From the NCBI RefSeq assembly GCF_042646385.1, contig NZ_JBHRTO010000001.1, positions 186,001 through 250,000 on the forward strand: 64,000 nucleotides of DNA. Direction: 5' to 3'. The stretch comes from Cypionkella sinensis. GTDB lineage: Bacteria > Pseudomonadota > Alphaproteobacteria > Rhodobacterales > Rhodobacteraceae. This document shows, in pieces, positions 50,515-58,745 of the stretch. The translations under genes and the position numbers were made by a program. Under the pieces are notes generated by a model, which saw nothing but the letters and a program-made list of their open reading frames with translations, did no database searches and was not told where the DNA came from. Positions within the stretch are counted from its first letter, which is position 1, and every line of letters begins with the position of its first letter.

Positions 50515-51992
50515 TACAGATCCAGACTAAGCTGGCCGTGGCTGGGCTGTTCGCGTTTGGCCGGGCGGGGGGAAGCACGTTCAATCACTTCAACGGTTTC
50601 GACACGTGCGGCGGGCTTGCGGCGCAGGCCCCATACTGCCTCACGCGCGTCACGTTGGGCGGTGGTGATATCGACGATCGGCTCGGGATAGCGGCGGCCC
50701 AGCACACGGCCAGCACCCGTCCACCGCCAAGGCGCTTGCAGGTAAGCGTCTGGCACAGCTTGCAATTCGGGAATCCAGCGCCGGGTGAAGCTGCCTGTCG
50801 GGTCTTGGTCCAGCCCCTGTTTCACCGGATTGTAGATGCGCGGCACATGCGTGCCGGTGGCGCCCGATTGCATCTGCACCTGTGGCCAGTGGATGCCGGG
50901 TTCGTAATCGGTAAACCGGCGCGCCAGCACCGTGCCGGTGACGCGCCAATCCAGCCACAGATGATAGGACGCGCAGGCCATCACCATGGCGCGGGCGCGG
51001 AAATTCAGCCAGCCGGTCGCCGCCAGATAGCGCAGACAGGCATCCAGAAACGGCAGGCCGGTTTCACCTTGCGTCCATGCCTGCAGGCGGGCGGGATCGC
51101 TGCTGCGGCGCAAAAGCTCTGCCGCCGTTTGCACGCAGCGGGATTCGATGGCGGGCTGATCTTCGAGCTTCTGGATGAAGTGATCGCGCCATGCCAGACG
51201 GCTTTGGAAACTGGCCAAGGCGCCGCTCCAACCGCCCCCCGGATGGGCTGCGGCGCGGATTTGCGTGGCCTGAACCACTTCGCGCAGCGACAGTGACCCC
51301 AGCGCAATATGTGGCGACAGCCGCGAGCAGGCGCGCTCGGCCGTCATGGGCGAGGACATCGCGCGGCGGTAAGGCGCACCGCGCTGCGTCAGGAACGACT
51401 CCAGCAGATCAAGCCCGGTGCTGCGCCCGCCGTGCTGACGATGGGCGCAAGTATCCTCGGCCAGTCGCAAGGCACGGGCGGTGGGGATCAGGCCGGGTTC
51501 AAGGCCGGGTAGCGCATTCAGGGCGGGCGCCTCGTGCTGCGGGGCGGCCATGAAGCCATCGCGCAGGTCTTGCCACTGGCTGCGGTTGGCCAAACGGCGC
51601 ACCACGCCGGATTGCGGCACCTCGTCCCAGAGGATGCCCGCGCTTTGCGCCCAAGCGGCGATGCGACGATCACGGGCATAGGTGAAGGCGTTTCCGGTTT
51701 CCTGATGGCTGACGATGCGGGTGATGTTGTGCTGGCGGCACAGACGTTCCAGCACCGCCTGCGCATCCCCGACGCGGACGACCAGCGGGGCGTTGAGACT
51801 GGCCAATTGCGTGCGCAAATCTTCCAGACATTCGGCAGTAAAGGCCCATTGCCGCGCCGAAGTGTCGGGCAGCGCCCAGTAGTCAGGCTCGACGATATAC
51901 AGCGGCAAAACTGCGCCCAGCCCTGCTGCAAGCGTCAGGGCTGGGTGGTCATGCGTGCGCAGATCGCGTTTGAACCAGATGAGAACATTCAT
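50514..51992 (-). CDS. Cryptochrome/deoxyribodipyrimidine photolyase family protein
   Basis: A 492-residue flavoprotein. N-terminal photolyase alpha/beta domain (LIWFKRDLRTHDHPALTLA, QWAFTAECL) followed by the FAD-binding domain with RLSPHIALGSLSLREV, WRDHFIQKLE, and a C-terminal NPVKQGLDQDPTGSFTRRW with VPDAY. This resembles the photolyase-like family that is linked to DUF2256 rather than canonical E. coli PhrB. Whether it repairs CPDs or acts as a light sensor is open. Start at 51992 is at the first Met of the family-typical MNVLIWFKRDLR. Confidence 0.87.
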   Translation of the reverse strand: MNVLIWFKRDLRTHDHPALTLAAGLGAVLPLYIVEPDYWALPDTSARQWAFTAECLEDLRTQLASLNAPLVVRVGDAQAVLERLCRQHNITRIVSHQETGNAFTYARDRRIAAWAQSAGILWDEVPQSGVVRRLANRSQWQDLRDGFMAAPQHEAPALNALPGLEPGLIPTARALRLAEDTCAHRQHGGRSTGLDLLESFLTQRGAPYRRAMSSPMTAERACSRLSPHIALGSLSLREVVQATQIRAAAHPGGGWSGALASFQSRLAWRDHFIQKLEDQPAIESRCVQTAAELLRRSSDPARLQAWTQGETGLPFLDACLRYLAATGWLNFRARAMVMACASYHLWLDWRVTGTVLARRFTDYEPGIHWPQVQMQSGATGTHVPRIYNPVKQGLDQDPTGSFTRRWIPELQAVPDAYLQAPWRWTGAGRVLGRRYPEPIVDITTAQRDAREAVWGLRRKPAARVETVEVIERASPRPAKREQPSHGQLSLDL

Positions 51993-52167
51993 GGAACGTA
52001 GAGATAGCGGCGGATTTGCGGCTGTAAAGGGTGGATGCGGTGCAAGGCGGGCGAGGGGTGGCGGAAACGCTGGATTTGTTGATGGAATTTCCCCGCGCGT
52101 TGAGGGCGTTCCGGCTGCGATGGTGGGCCCGAATGGCGGGCTTGTGCGAATCGCGGCCATGGCTGGA

Positions 52168-52200
52168 GCCTCCGGCGGGAGTATTTGGGCCAAGATGAAG
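52168..52200. repeat. Dispersed 33-nt repeat, single unit
   Basis: Unit GCCTCCGGCGGGAGTATTT...AAGATGAAG in the divergent photolyase/pepN region; related units at 28251-28336, 34687-34719 and 60396-60463. Confidence 0.85.
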
Positions 52201-52272
52201 CGCTGGGCGTGGCGCTTGGGGCTTGCGAAGCGCGGATGATTGCGAAAGCTTGGGTCGCAAAAGGAGACTGCC

Positions 52273-54834
52273 ATGAGCCTTGATGATCCGCGCACCATTC
52301 GTTTGGCCGATTACCAGCCCTATAGCCATCTGGTCGAGCGGGTGGAGTTGACGTTCCGGCTGCATCCCACCGCGACGCGGGTGCGGGCCGCGCTGCATAT
52401 GGCTGCCAATCCGGCGGCGCGGGCAGGTCAGGATTTGCGGCTGGATGGCGAAGGGCTGCGGCTGATCTCTTGTGCGATTGATGGGCGGGCGGTGCAGCCC
52501 ATCCTTGATGCCACCGGCTTGACGCTGGCGGTGGGGGTGTTGCCTGCGCAGCCGTTCGTGCTGGAAACCGAGGTCGAGATCGCGCCCGAGGGGAATACTG
52601 CGCTGGAGGGGCTTTATATGTCGAAGGGCATGTATTGCACGCAATGCGAGGCGGAGGGCTTTCGCAAGATCACCTATTACCCCGACCGCCCCGATGTGAT
52701 GGCGCGGTTTCATGTGCGGATTGAAAGCGATCTGCCGGTGCTTTTGTCGAACGGCAATCCGGTCGGGCAGGGGGCGGGATGGGCCGAATGGGATGATCCT
52801 TGGCCGAAGCCCAGCTATCTTTTTGCGCTGGTGGCGGGGGATTTGCGCGCGCATCCGGGGGATTTTACCACGATGGAGGGGCGGGCGGTCAGCCTGAACA
52901 TCTGGGTGCGGCCTGGGGATGAGGGGCGCTGTGCCTGGGGGATGGAGGCGCTGAAAGCCTCGATGGCGTGGGATGAGCGGGTCTATGGGCGGGCTTATGA
53001 CCTTGATGTGTTCAATATCGTCGCCGTTGATGACTTCAACATGGGCGCGATGGAGAACAAGGGGTTGAATATCTTCAACTCCAAGGCCGTTCTGGCCTCG
53101 CCCGAGACTGCGACGGATGACGATTTTGCACGGGTCGAGGCGATCATCGCGCATGAGTATTTCCACAACTGGACTGGCAATCGCATCACCTGCCGCGACT
53201 GGTTTCAGCTTTGCCTGAAGGAAGGGTTGACGGTGTTTCGCGATCAGCAATTCTCGGGCGATTTGCGCAGCCATGCGGTGAAGCGGATCGAGGATGTGCT
53301 GATGCTGCGCGCGCGGCAGTTCCGCGAGGATGGCGGGCCGCTGGCGCATCCGGTGCGGCCTGACAGCTTTGTCGAGATCAACAATTTCTACACCGCCACG
53401 GTCTATGAAAAGGGCGCGGAAGTGATCGGGATGCTGAAGCGGCTGGTGGGGGATGCCGATTACGCCCGCGCGCTGGATTTGTATTTTGACCGCCACGACG
53501 GGCAGGCGGCGACGATCGAGGATTGGCTGAAGGTGTTCGAGGATACCACGGGCCGCGAGCTTTCGCAGTTCAAGCGCTGGTATACCGAGGCTGGCACGCC
53601 GCGGCTGAGCGTGACCGAGGATTGGGCGGATGGGGTGTTCACGCTGACCTTCGGCCAGGTGAACCCGCCGACGCCGGGGCAGCCGCAGAAGGCGGCGAAG
53701 GTCATTCCGGTGGCGGTGGGCTTGCTGAACCCGAATGGCGATGAGGTGGTGCCGACGATGGTGCTGGAGGTGACGGAGGAGCGCCAAAGCTTTGCCTTCA
53801 AGGGGCTGGCGACGCGGCCTGTGGCCTCGATCCTGCGCGGGTTCTCGGCTCCGGTTTTGCTGGAGCGGGTGGTGCCTGCGGCGGAGCGGGCATTTTTGCT
53901 GGCACATGACACCGATCCGTTCAACCGTTGGGAGGCGGGGCGCAGTCTGGCCAAGGAAGTGCTGGCGCGGATGATCCTTGATGGGGCAGCACCCAGTGCG
54001 GATTTGCTGGATGGCTTGCGCCGGATTGCCTTTGACGAGGGGCTTGATCCGGCCTTCCGCGCGCTGGCTTTGCGCTTGCCGGGCGAGGATGACATGGCGG
54101 CGACTTTGCACGCGGCGGGGCATGTGCCCGATCCGGCGCGGATTTACGCGGCGCGTCGCGCGTTGCATCTGGCGTTGGCCGAGCATCTTGGCCCGCGTTT
54201 GCCCGCGTTGGAGGAAGCCTGCCGGGTGCCGGGGGCGTTTTCGCCGGATGCCGCTGCTGCGGGCAAGCGGGCGCTGCGGTTGGCGAGCCTGTCGCTGCTG
54301 GCGCGGCTGGACGGCGGGGCGGCGGCGCGGGCGGCCTATCGGGCGGCTGATAATATGACCGAGAGTTTTGGCAGTCTGGCGATTCTGCTGGATATTGGTG
54401 CAGGGGAGTCGGAACTGGCCGATTTTGCCGCGAAGTGGCAGCAGGACCGGCTGGTGCTGGAGAAATGGTTCGCGGTGCAGGTCAGCGCGGCGGCCCCCGA
54501 CAAGGTGGCGGATGTGGTGCGCAAGCTGACGCAGCGGGCGGATTTTGATTGGAAGAACCCCAACCGATTCCGTGCGGTGATCGGGGCGCTTTCCGGCAAT
54601 CACGCGGGCTTTCACCATGCCTCGGGCGAGGGCTATGCGCTGCTGGCCGATTGGCTGATCACGCTCGACCCGAAAAACCCGCAGACGGCGGCGCGGATGT
54701 CGACCGCGTTTGAATCCTGGCCGCGCTATGATGCCGACCGTCAAGCGATGATGCGGGGCGCGTTGCAGCGGATCATGGCGGCACCGGGGCTGAGCCGCGA
54801 TCTGTCCGAGATGGCGGGGCGGATGCTGGGGTAG
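52273..54834 (+). CDS. pepN: Aminopeptidase N
   Basis: M1 zinc aminopeptidase, 853 residues. Exopeptidase substrate motif GAMENKGL, zinc site HEYFHNWTGNR plus the distal Glu in LKEGLTVFRD, and an MSKGMYCTQCEAEGFRKITY stretch typical of the PepN subclass. Start at 52273 has AAGGAG upstream. Stand-alone, complete, ending 49 bases before the repeat block (54884). Confidence 0.96.
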   Translation: MSLDDPRTIRLADYQPYSHLVERVELTFRLHPTATRVRAALHMAANPAARAGQDLRLDGEGLRLISCAIDGRAVQPILDATGLTLAVGVLPAQPFVLETEVEIAPEGNTALEGLYMSKGMYCTQCEAEGFRKITYYPDRPDVMARFHVRIESDLPVLLSNGNPVGQGAGWAEWDDPWPKPSYLFALVAGDLRAHPGDFTTMEGRAVSLNIWVRPGDEGRCAWGMEALKASMAWDERVYGRAYDLDVFNIVAVDDFNMGAMENKGLNIFNSKAVLASPETATDDDFARVEAIIAHEYFHNWTGNRITCRDWFQLCLKEGLTVFRDQQFSGDLRSHAVKRIEDVLMLRARQFREDGGPLAHPVRPDSFVEINNFYTATVYEKGAEVIGMLKRLVGDADYARALDLYFDRHDGQAATIEDWLKVFEDTTGRELSQFKRWYTEAGTPRLSVTEDWADGVFTLTFGQVNPPTPGQPQKAAKVIPVAVGLLNPNGDEVVPTMVLEVTEERQSFAFKGLATRPVASILRGFSAPVLLERVVPAAERAFLLAHDTDPFNRWEAGRSLAKEVLARMILDGAAPSADLLDGLRRIAFDEGLDPAFRALALRLPGEDDMAATLHAAGHVPDPARIYAARRALHLALAEHLGPRLPALEEACRVPGAFSPDAAAAGKRALRLASLSLLARLDGGAAARAAYRAADNMTESFGSLAILLDIGAGESELADFAAKWQQDRLVLEKWFAVQVSAAAPDKVADVVRKLTQRADFDWKNPNRFRAVIGALSGNHAGFHHASGEGYALLADWLITLDPKNPQTAARMSTAFESWPRYDADRQAMMRGALQRIMAAPGLSRDLSEMAGRMLG

Positions 54835-54883
54835 GGTGGAGCGACATTGAGGCGCTTCGCGCGGCCAAATCCGGGCGGGAGCT

Positions 54884-55082
54884 GGAAACGCATTGCGTTT
54901 CCCCGCCCGCGTGGGCGGTTGCAGCCTGTAGTCGGTGCGGCAAGAAACGCCAAAGGCCAGTGCCCGACCCGGCGGGCGAGAAGCGCCCGCCATCGGCGGG
55001 TCGGGCGCTGGCCGGGCCTTTGAGGCCCGGCGGTTTCAGCGACCCCTGCACCGCGTGGCGAAGGCGGGGGCCTTCGCCAGAC
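54884..55082. repeat. Roughly 200-bp structured dispersed repeat, copy 2
   Basis: Same order of features as 37092-37291: palindrome GGAAACGCATTGCGTTTCC at 54884-54902, nested stems in the centre, and the end CTTCGCCAGA. Also between convergent genes. Confidence 0.88.
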
Positions 55083-55104
55083 TATCGCTGGAGCCGCAAA
55101 CATC

Positions 55105-55169
55105 CTTCCCTGCTGGGAATGACTTGTGGAAACCGTCGGTTTTGGTAACTTTTTTCACAAGATGTTGTG
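55105..55169. repeat. Composite palindromic repeat, copy C
   Basis: TTCCC/GGGAA core, then TGACTTGTGG, a 26-base spacer and CACAAGATGTTGTG (55156-55169). It lies immediately after the roughly 200-bp block. Confidence 0.85.
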
Positions 55170-55192
55170 GTGTGGTGCCGTTTGGGCTGCTG

Positions 55193-55768
55193 TCAACCCG
55201 CGCAATAGGCCTGCTTGGCGGTCCATGCTGCGATGTCGGCGCGGACGCGGGATTTGCTCATCGGGCCCCAATCGCGCGCAACGCCGCGGTTGCCTTTGCC
55301 GGACACCATGCCGTCGCGGCCGACTTGCCGTGCGATGATCTTCACGGCGCATTCCAGATTGGCTGCACCGCTTTTGAGTTCCGAGCCGGTGTTGGCCTCG
55401 CAGCGATAGGCGTTGGCGGTCTGGGTGGAAATCTGCATCAAGCCATAGTAGCGGCCAGCCCCTGCAGCGCGGGCGTTGTAGCCGCTTTCATACTTGGCCA
55501 CTGCCGACATCACCCCCACCCAGAAGGCGCGGCGATCATCCATCGAGGCTGTCTCGTAGCCGGGACACCAGGTTTCAATGTCACGCGGCACTTGGGCTGC
55601 CAGCTTGCTGTCGTATTTCTCGACCGAAACCAGGGCTGCGTTGGTCCAGTTTGCCGCCTCTGGCACATGATCCCAGCGCATCTTGGGCAAGACTTCGGCC
55701 ATAGCAGCCGGGACCAGACCGAGAAAGAACACCGAGAAGGCCGCGCCGAAGAGGAAAGTAACCCGCAT
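55193..55768 (-). CDS. Exported lytic transglycosylase-like protein
   Basis: A 191-residue protein with an N-terminal signal peptide (MRVTFLFGAAFSVFFLGLVP, then AAMA) and a lysozyme-like SLT domain. The catalytic Glu is in VAKYESGYNARAAG with the following YYGLMQIS motif, then the ARDWGPMSK segment. It likely cuts peptidoglycan in the periplasm. Start at 55768; divergent from gatB. Confidence 0.87.
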   Translation of the reverse strand: MRVTFLFGAAFSVFFLGLVPAAMAEVLPKMRWDHVPEAANWTNAALVSVEKYDSKLAAQVPRDIETWCPGYETASMDDRRAFWVGVMSAVAKYESGYNARAAGAGRYYGLMQISTQTANAYRCEANTGSELKSGAANLECAVKIIARQVGRDGMVSGKGNRGVARDWGPMSKSRVRADIAAWTAKQAYCAG

Positions 55769-55947
55769 TGATCCGTCACAAGTAGCGCCGCACCTGCATG
55801 GCGACCTGACGCGTATCGGGGCAAAAACGCTGTTGAACAAGTTTGGCGGGCCAGCTTGCGCCAATATCGGCAGCTTTCCGCCCGCGTCACCCTTGCAGCA
55901 ATCGCGCCGCCTGCCTAAACAGGGGGCGAAAATCACGGAGTGCCGCC

Positions 55948-57459
55948 ATGCTTGATCTGACCTATGAAGCGCCCAAACCCAAGGTAATTGCTGGGGTCAA
56001 GCACGATTGGGAACTGGTGATCGGCATGGAGATTCATGCGCAGGTCTCATCGAATTCCAAGCTGTTCTCGGGGGCATCGACGCAGGTGGGTGCCGAGCCG
56101 AATGCCAATGTGGCCTTTGTGGATGCGGCGATGCCGGGGATGTTGCCGGTGATCAACGAGTATTGCGTGGCACAGGCCGTGCGCTCGGGGTTGGGGCTGA
56201 AGGCGCAGATCAATCTGCGCTCGGCCTTTGACCGCAAGAACTATTTCTACCCCGATCTGCCGCAGGGCTATCAGATCAGCCAGCTTTATCACCCCATCGT
56301 GGGTGAGGGCGAGGTGCTGGTGGAACTGTCGCCGGGCGTGGCGCGGCGGGTGCGGGTCGAGCGTATCCATCTGGAGCAGGACGCGGGCAAGTCGATCCAT
56401 GACATGGACCCGACGATGTCTTTCGTCGATTTCAACCGCACGGGTGTGGCGCTGATGGAGATCGTCAGCCGCCCCGATATTCGCGGGCCAGAGGAGGCTG
56501 CGGCCTATGTCGTCAAGCTGCGCCAGATCCTGCGCTACCTCGGCACCTGCGATGGCAACATGCAGAACGGCAACTTGCGCGCGGATGTGAACGTCTCGGT
56601 CTGCCGGGTGGGGCAGTATGAGAAATATCAAGCCACGCAAGACTTTAGCCATCTTGGCACGCGCTGTGAGATCAAGAACATGAACTCGATGAAGTTCATT
56701 CAGATGGCGATTGACTATGAGGCGCGCCGTCAGATCGCCATTTTGGAAGATGGCGGATCGGTCACACAGGAAACCCGGTTGTATGACCCGGACAAGAACG
56801 AGACCCGTTCGATGCGCAGCAAGGAAGAAGCGCATGACTACCGCTATTTCCCGTGCCCTGATCTGTTGCCGTTGGAGATCGAGCAGGCTTGGGTCGATGA
56901 GATTGCGGCTTCGATGCCGGAATTGCCCGATGCCAAGAAAGCCCGTTTCATGGGCGATTTCGGCCTGACCGATTACGACGCCAATGTGCTGACCGCCGAT
57001 CTGGAAAGTGCCGCGTTCTTCGAGGCCGTGGCGCAGGGCCGTGATGGCAAGCAGGCGGCGAACTGGGTGATCAACGAATTGTTCGGGCGGCTGAACAAAG
57101 AGGGCAAGTCGATTGCCGACAGCCCGGTGTCGGCGGGCCAGTTGGGCGGCGTGCTGGATCTGATCGCCAAGGGCACGATCACCGGCAAGATGGCCAAGGA
57201 CCTGTTCGAGATCATCTGGACCGAAGGCGGCGATCCGGCGGAAGTGGCCGCCGCGCGCGGGATGCAGCAGGTGACGGATACCGCCGCGATCGAGGCGGCT
57301 TTGGATGCTCTGATCGCGGCCAACCCGGATCAGGTGGAAAAGGCCAAGGTCAATGCCAAACTGGCGGGCTGGTTCACCGGACAGGTGCTGAAATCCACCG
57401 GCGGCAAGGCCAATCCGGCGGTTGTCGGCGCGATGGTGGCGCAAAAGCTGGGCTTGTAA
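55948..57459 (+). CDS. gatB: Asp/Glu-tRNA amidotransferase subunit B
   Basis: Kinase-like subunit of GatCAB, which turns Glu-tRNA(Gln) or Asp-tRNA(Asn) into the amidated form. 503 residues. Motifs: WELVIGMEIHAQVSSNSKLF, the metal-binding LEQDAGKSIHDMDP, RSKEEAHDYRYFPCPDLLP, and a YqeY-like helical tail. Start at 55948 has GGAGTG upstream; a longer frame would extend over the promoter. Ends at a strong intrinsic terminator. gatC/gatA are not in the window. Confidence 0.97.
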   Translation: MLDLTYEAPKPKVIAGVKHDWELVIGMEIHAQVSSNSKLFSGASTQVGAEPNANVAFVDAAMPGMLPVINEYCVAQAVRSGLGLKAQINLRSAFDRKNYFYPDLPQGYQISQLYHPIVGEGEVLVELSPGVARRVRVERIHLEQDAGKSIHDMDPTMSFVDFNRTGVALMEIVSRPDIRGPEEAAAYVVKLRQILRYLGTCDGNMQNGNLRADVNVSVCRVGQYEKYQATQDFSHLGTRCEIKNMNSMKFIQMAIDYEARRQIAILEDGGSVTQETRLYDPDKNETRSMRSKEEAHDYRYFPCPDLLPLEIEQAWVDEIAASMPELPDAKKARFMGDFGLTDYDANVLTADLESAAFFEAVAQGRDGKQAANWVINELFGRLNKEGKSIADSPVSAGQLGGVLDLIAKGTITGKMAKDLFEIIWTEGGDPAEVAAARGMQQVTDTAAIEAALDALIAANPDQVEKAKVNAKLAGWFTGQVLKSTGGKANPAVVGAMVAQKLGL

Positions 57460-57478
57460 GCCGGTTTCGCAAAGAATC

Positions 57479-57507
57479 GCCCCCTTGGTCGCCAAGGGGG
57501 CTTTTTT
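57479..57507 (+). terminator. Intrinsic terminator of gatB
   Basis: 10-bp stem GCCCCCTTGG/CCAAGGGGGC with TCG loop, followed by six T residues. Confidence 0.95.
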
Positions 57508-57515
57508 CATCGACA

Positions 57516-57546
57516 TTGTTCGGCTCCGAGTTAAATTGATATCAAT
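57516..57546 (+). promoter_or_regulatory. Promoter and operator of the GST gene
   Basis: TTGTTC (57516-57521) with an 18-base spacer to TATCAA, which overlaps the perfect 12-base palindrome ATTGATATCAAT (57535-57546). The palindrome over a -10 region fits repressor control. Confidence 0.5.
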
Positions 57547-57563
57547 GTAATTTGGAGGCTGCC

Positions 57564-58190
57564 ATGACAGCGACGCTGTATTACTCGCGCAATCCCAATC
57601 CGCGGCTGGCGGTGGCTGTGGCGCGGCATCTGGGATCGGATGTGACGTTTGAATTCGCCATGCCGTTTCACCCGCAATACCGCGAGAAATTCCGCGCGCT
57701 GAACCCCTCGGGGCGGATTCCAATCCTGGTTCAGGATGGTCGTTCCTTGTGGGAGGCCGATGCGATTGCCTGCCGCTTGTCGATGGACGCCGGGTCGGAT
57801 TTCTGGCGGATGGGGGCCGAGATGCCCGAGATGATCCGCTGGATATCCTGGGGCAATGCCCATTTCGTGCGTGCCTGTGATGCAGTGCATTTTGAGCGTG
57901 GCACCAAACAGCGCTATGGCTTTGGCCCGATTGATGAGGGCGCGGTGGCGCAGGGGTTGGCGGATTTTCGCGAAAACGCCGCGCAGTTGGATGCGCATCT
58001 GACGGGGCGGGATTACTTGTTGGACAGTGGCCTCAGCTATGCCGATTTCCGCATGGCAAGTTATCTGGCCTTCAATGATGCGGCCTGTCTGCCGATTGAG
58101 GATTATCCGCAGATCGCGGCCTGGTATGGGCGGATTGCCGCCCGCCCGGCCTGGTCTGATCCGTTCGCGGGGCTGAATACCCCGGAATAG
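57564..58190 (+). CDS. Glutathione S-transferase family protein
   Basis: 208 residues. N-terminal thioredoxin fold with the glutathione site NPSGRIPILVQDG then WEADAIACRL (Glu-Ala in place of the usual Glu-Ser), and a C-terminal all-helical domain. Likely conjugates or reduces small electrophiles; substrate unknown. Start at 57564 has GGAGG upstream. A clear palindromic operator (57535-57546) precedes it. Confidence 0.88.
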   Translation: MTATLYYSRNPNPRLAVAVARHLGSDVTFEFAMPFHPQYREKFRALNPSGRIPILVQDGRSLWEADAIACRLSMDAGSDFWRMGAEMPEMIRWISWGNAHFVRACDAVHFERGTKQRYGFGPIDEGAVAQGLADFRENAAQLDAHLTGRDYLLDSGLSYADFRMASYLAFNDAACLPIEDYPQIAAWYGRIAARPAWSDPFAGLNTPE

Positions 58191-58292
58191 CCGCCTCTGC
58201 CGGGCAAGGTTTAGCGGTGATGCGGCACAGCGCTACATGATCTTGCGCTGTGGCGAAATCCGCGCGGCATTGGCCGAAAATCCTTTCTGTGA

Positions 58293-58321
58293 TTGGCCTT
58301 ATCGGGCGTTCTTCGTATTAT
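58293..58321 (+). promoter_or_regulatory. Sigma-70-type promoter of the DUF4177 gene
   Basis: TTGGCC (58293-58298), 17-base spacer, TATTAT (58316-58321), 25 bases before the start codon. Confidence 0.6.
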
Positions 58322-58346
58322 GCGCCAAAGTTTCAGGAGCGACCCG

Positions 58347-58745
58347 ATGCAGCGTTACGAATACAAGGTGATTCCGGCCCCGCGCAGGGGCGAGAAATCG
58401 CGCGGGGTCAAAACCACCGAAGACCGCTTTGCGCTGGCTTTGACCATGGTGATGAATGATCTGGGCCGCGATGGTTGGGAATATATCCGCGCCGATACGC
58501 TGCCGGTGGACGAACGCGCGGGCTTTACCGGTGGGGTCAAAACCAGCTTTCAGAACATGCTGGTGTTTCGCCGGGTGATCGAGGCTGAGGCGGGTGCGCC
58601 ACCAAAACTGCTGGCGGTCGAGGAAGCGCCGGCGCTGCCGCGTCTGGGGCCTGCCGAAGCGCCCGTGGCGGGGGTGGCACCGGCCTTGGGGCCTGCCAAT
58701 GCGGTGGCCCCGGCGGTCAGCAACCCGAGTGTGGCGGCAGAATAA
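58347..58745 (+). CDS. DUF4177 family protein
   Basis: 132 residues. The N-terminal 70 residues form the DUF4177 fold (QRYEYKVIPAPRRGEKSRG, LGRDGWEYIRADTLP, MLVFRR), and the rest is a low-complexity Ala/Pro tail. Function unknown. Start at 58347 with AGGAGC upstream; an upstream in-frame start would fall inside the promoter and is rejected. Its end abuts the hisC-type gene (58746) on the other strand, so the two are convergent. Confidence 0.85.
   Translation: MQRYEYKVIPAPRRGEKSRGVKTTEDRFALALTMVMNDLGRDGWEYIRADTLPVDERAGFTGGVKTSFQNMLVFRRVIEAEAGAPPKLLAVEEAPALPRLGPAEAPVAGVAPALGPANAVAPAVSNPSVAAE

Larger units (their letters stand above)
54835..55192. other. 358-base convergent intergenic region
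   Basis: Between pepN and the 55193 gene. It holds the second roughly 200-bp repeat block (54884-55082) and copy C of the composite palindromic repeat (55105-55169). No gene. Confidence 0.75.

Noticed and set aside
51949..54993. A 1000-residue open frame antisense to pepN
   Set aside because: Arg/His/Pro-rich translation typical of the reverse strand of GC-rich genes, while the opposite strand encodes a complete aminopeptidase N.
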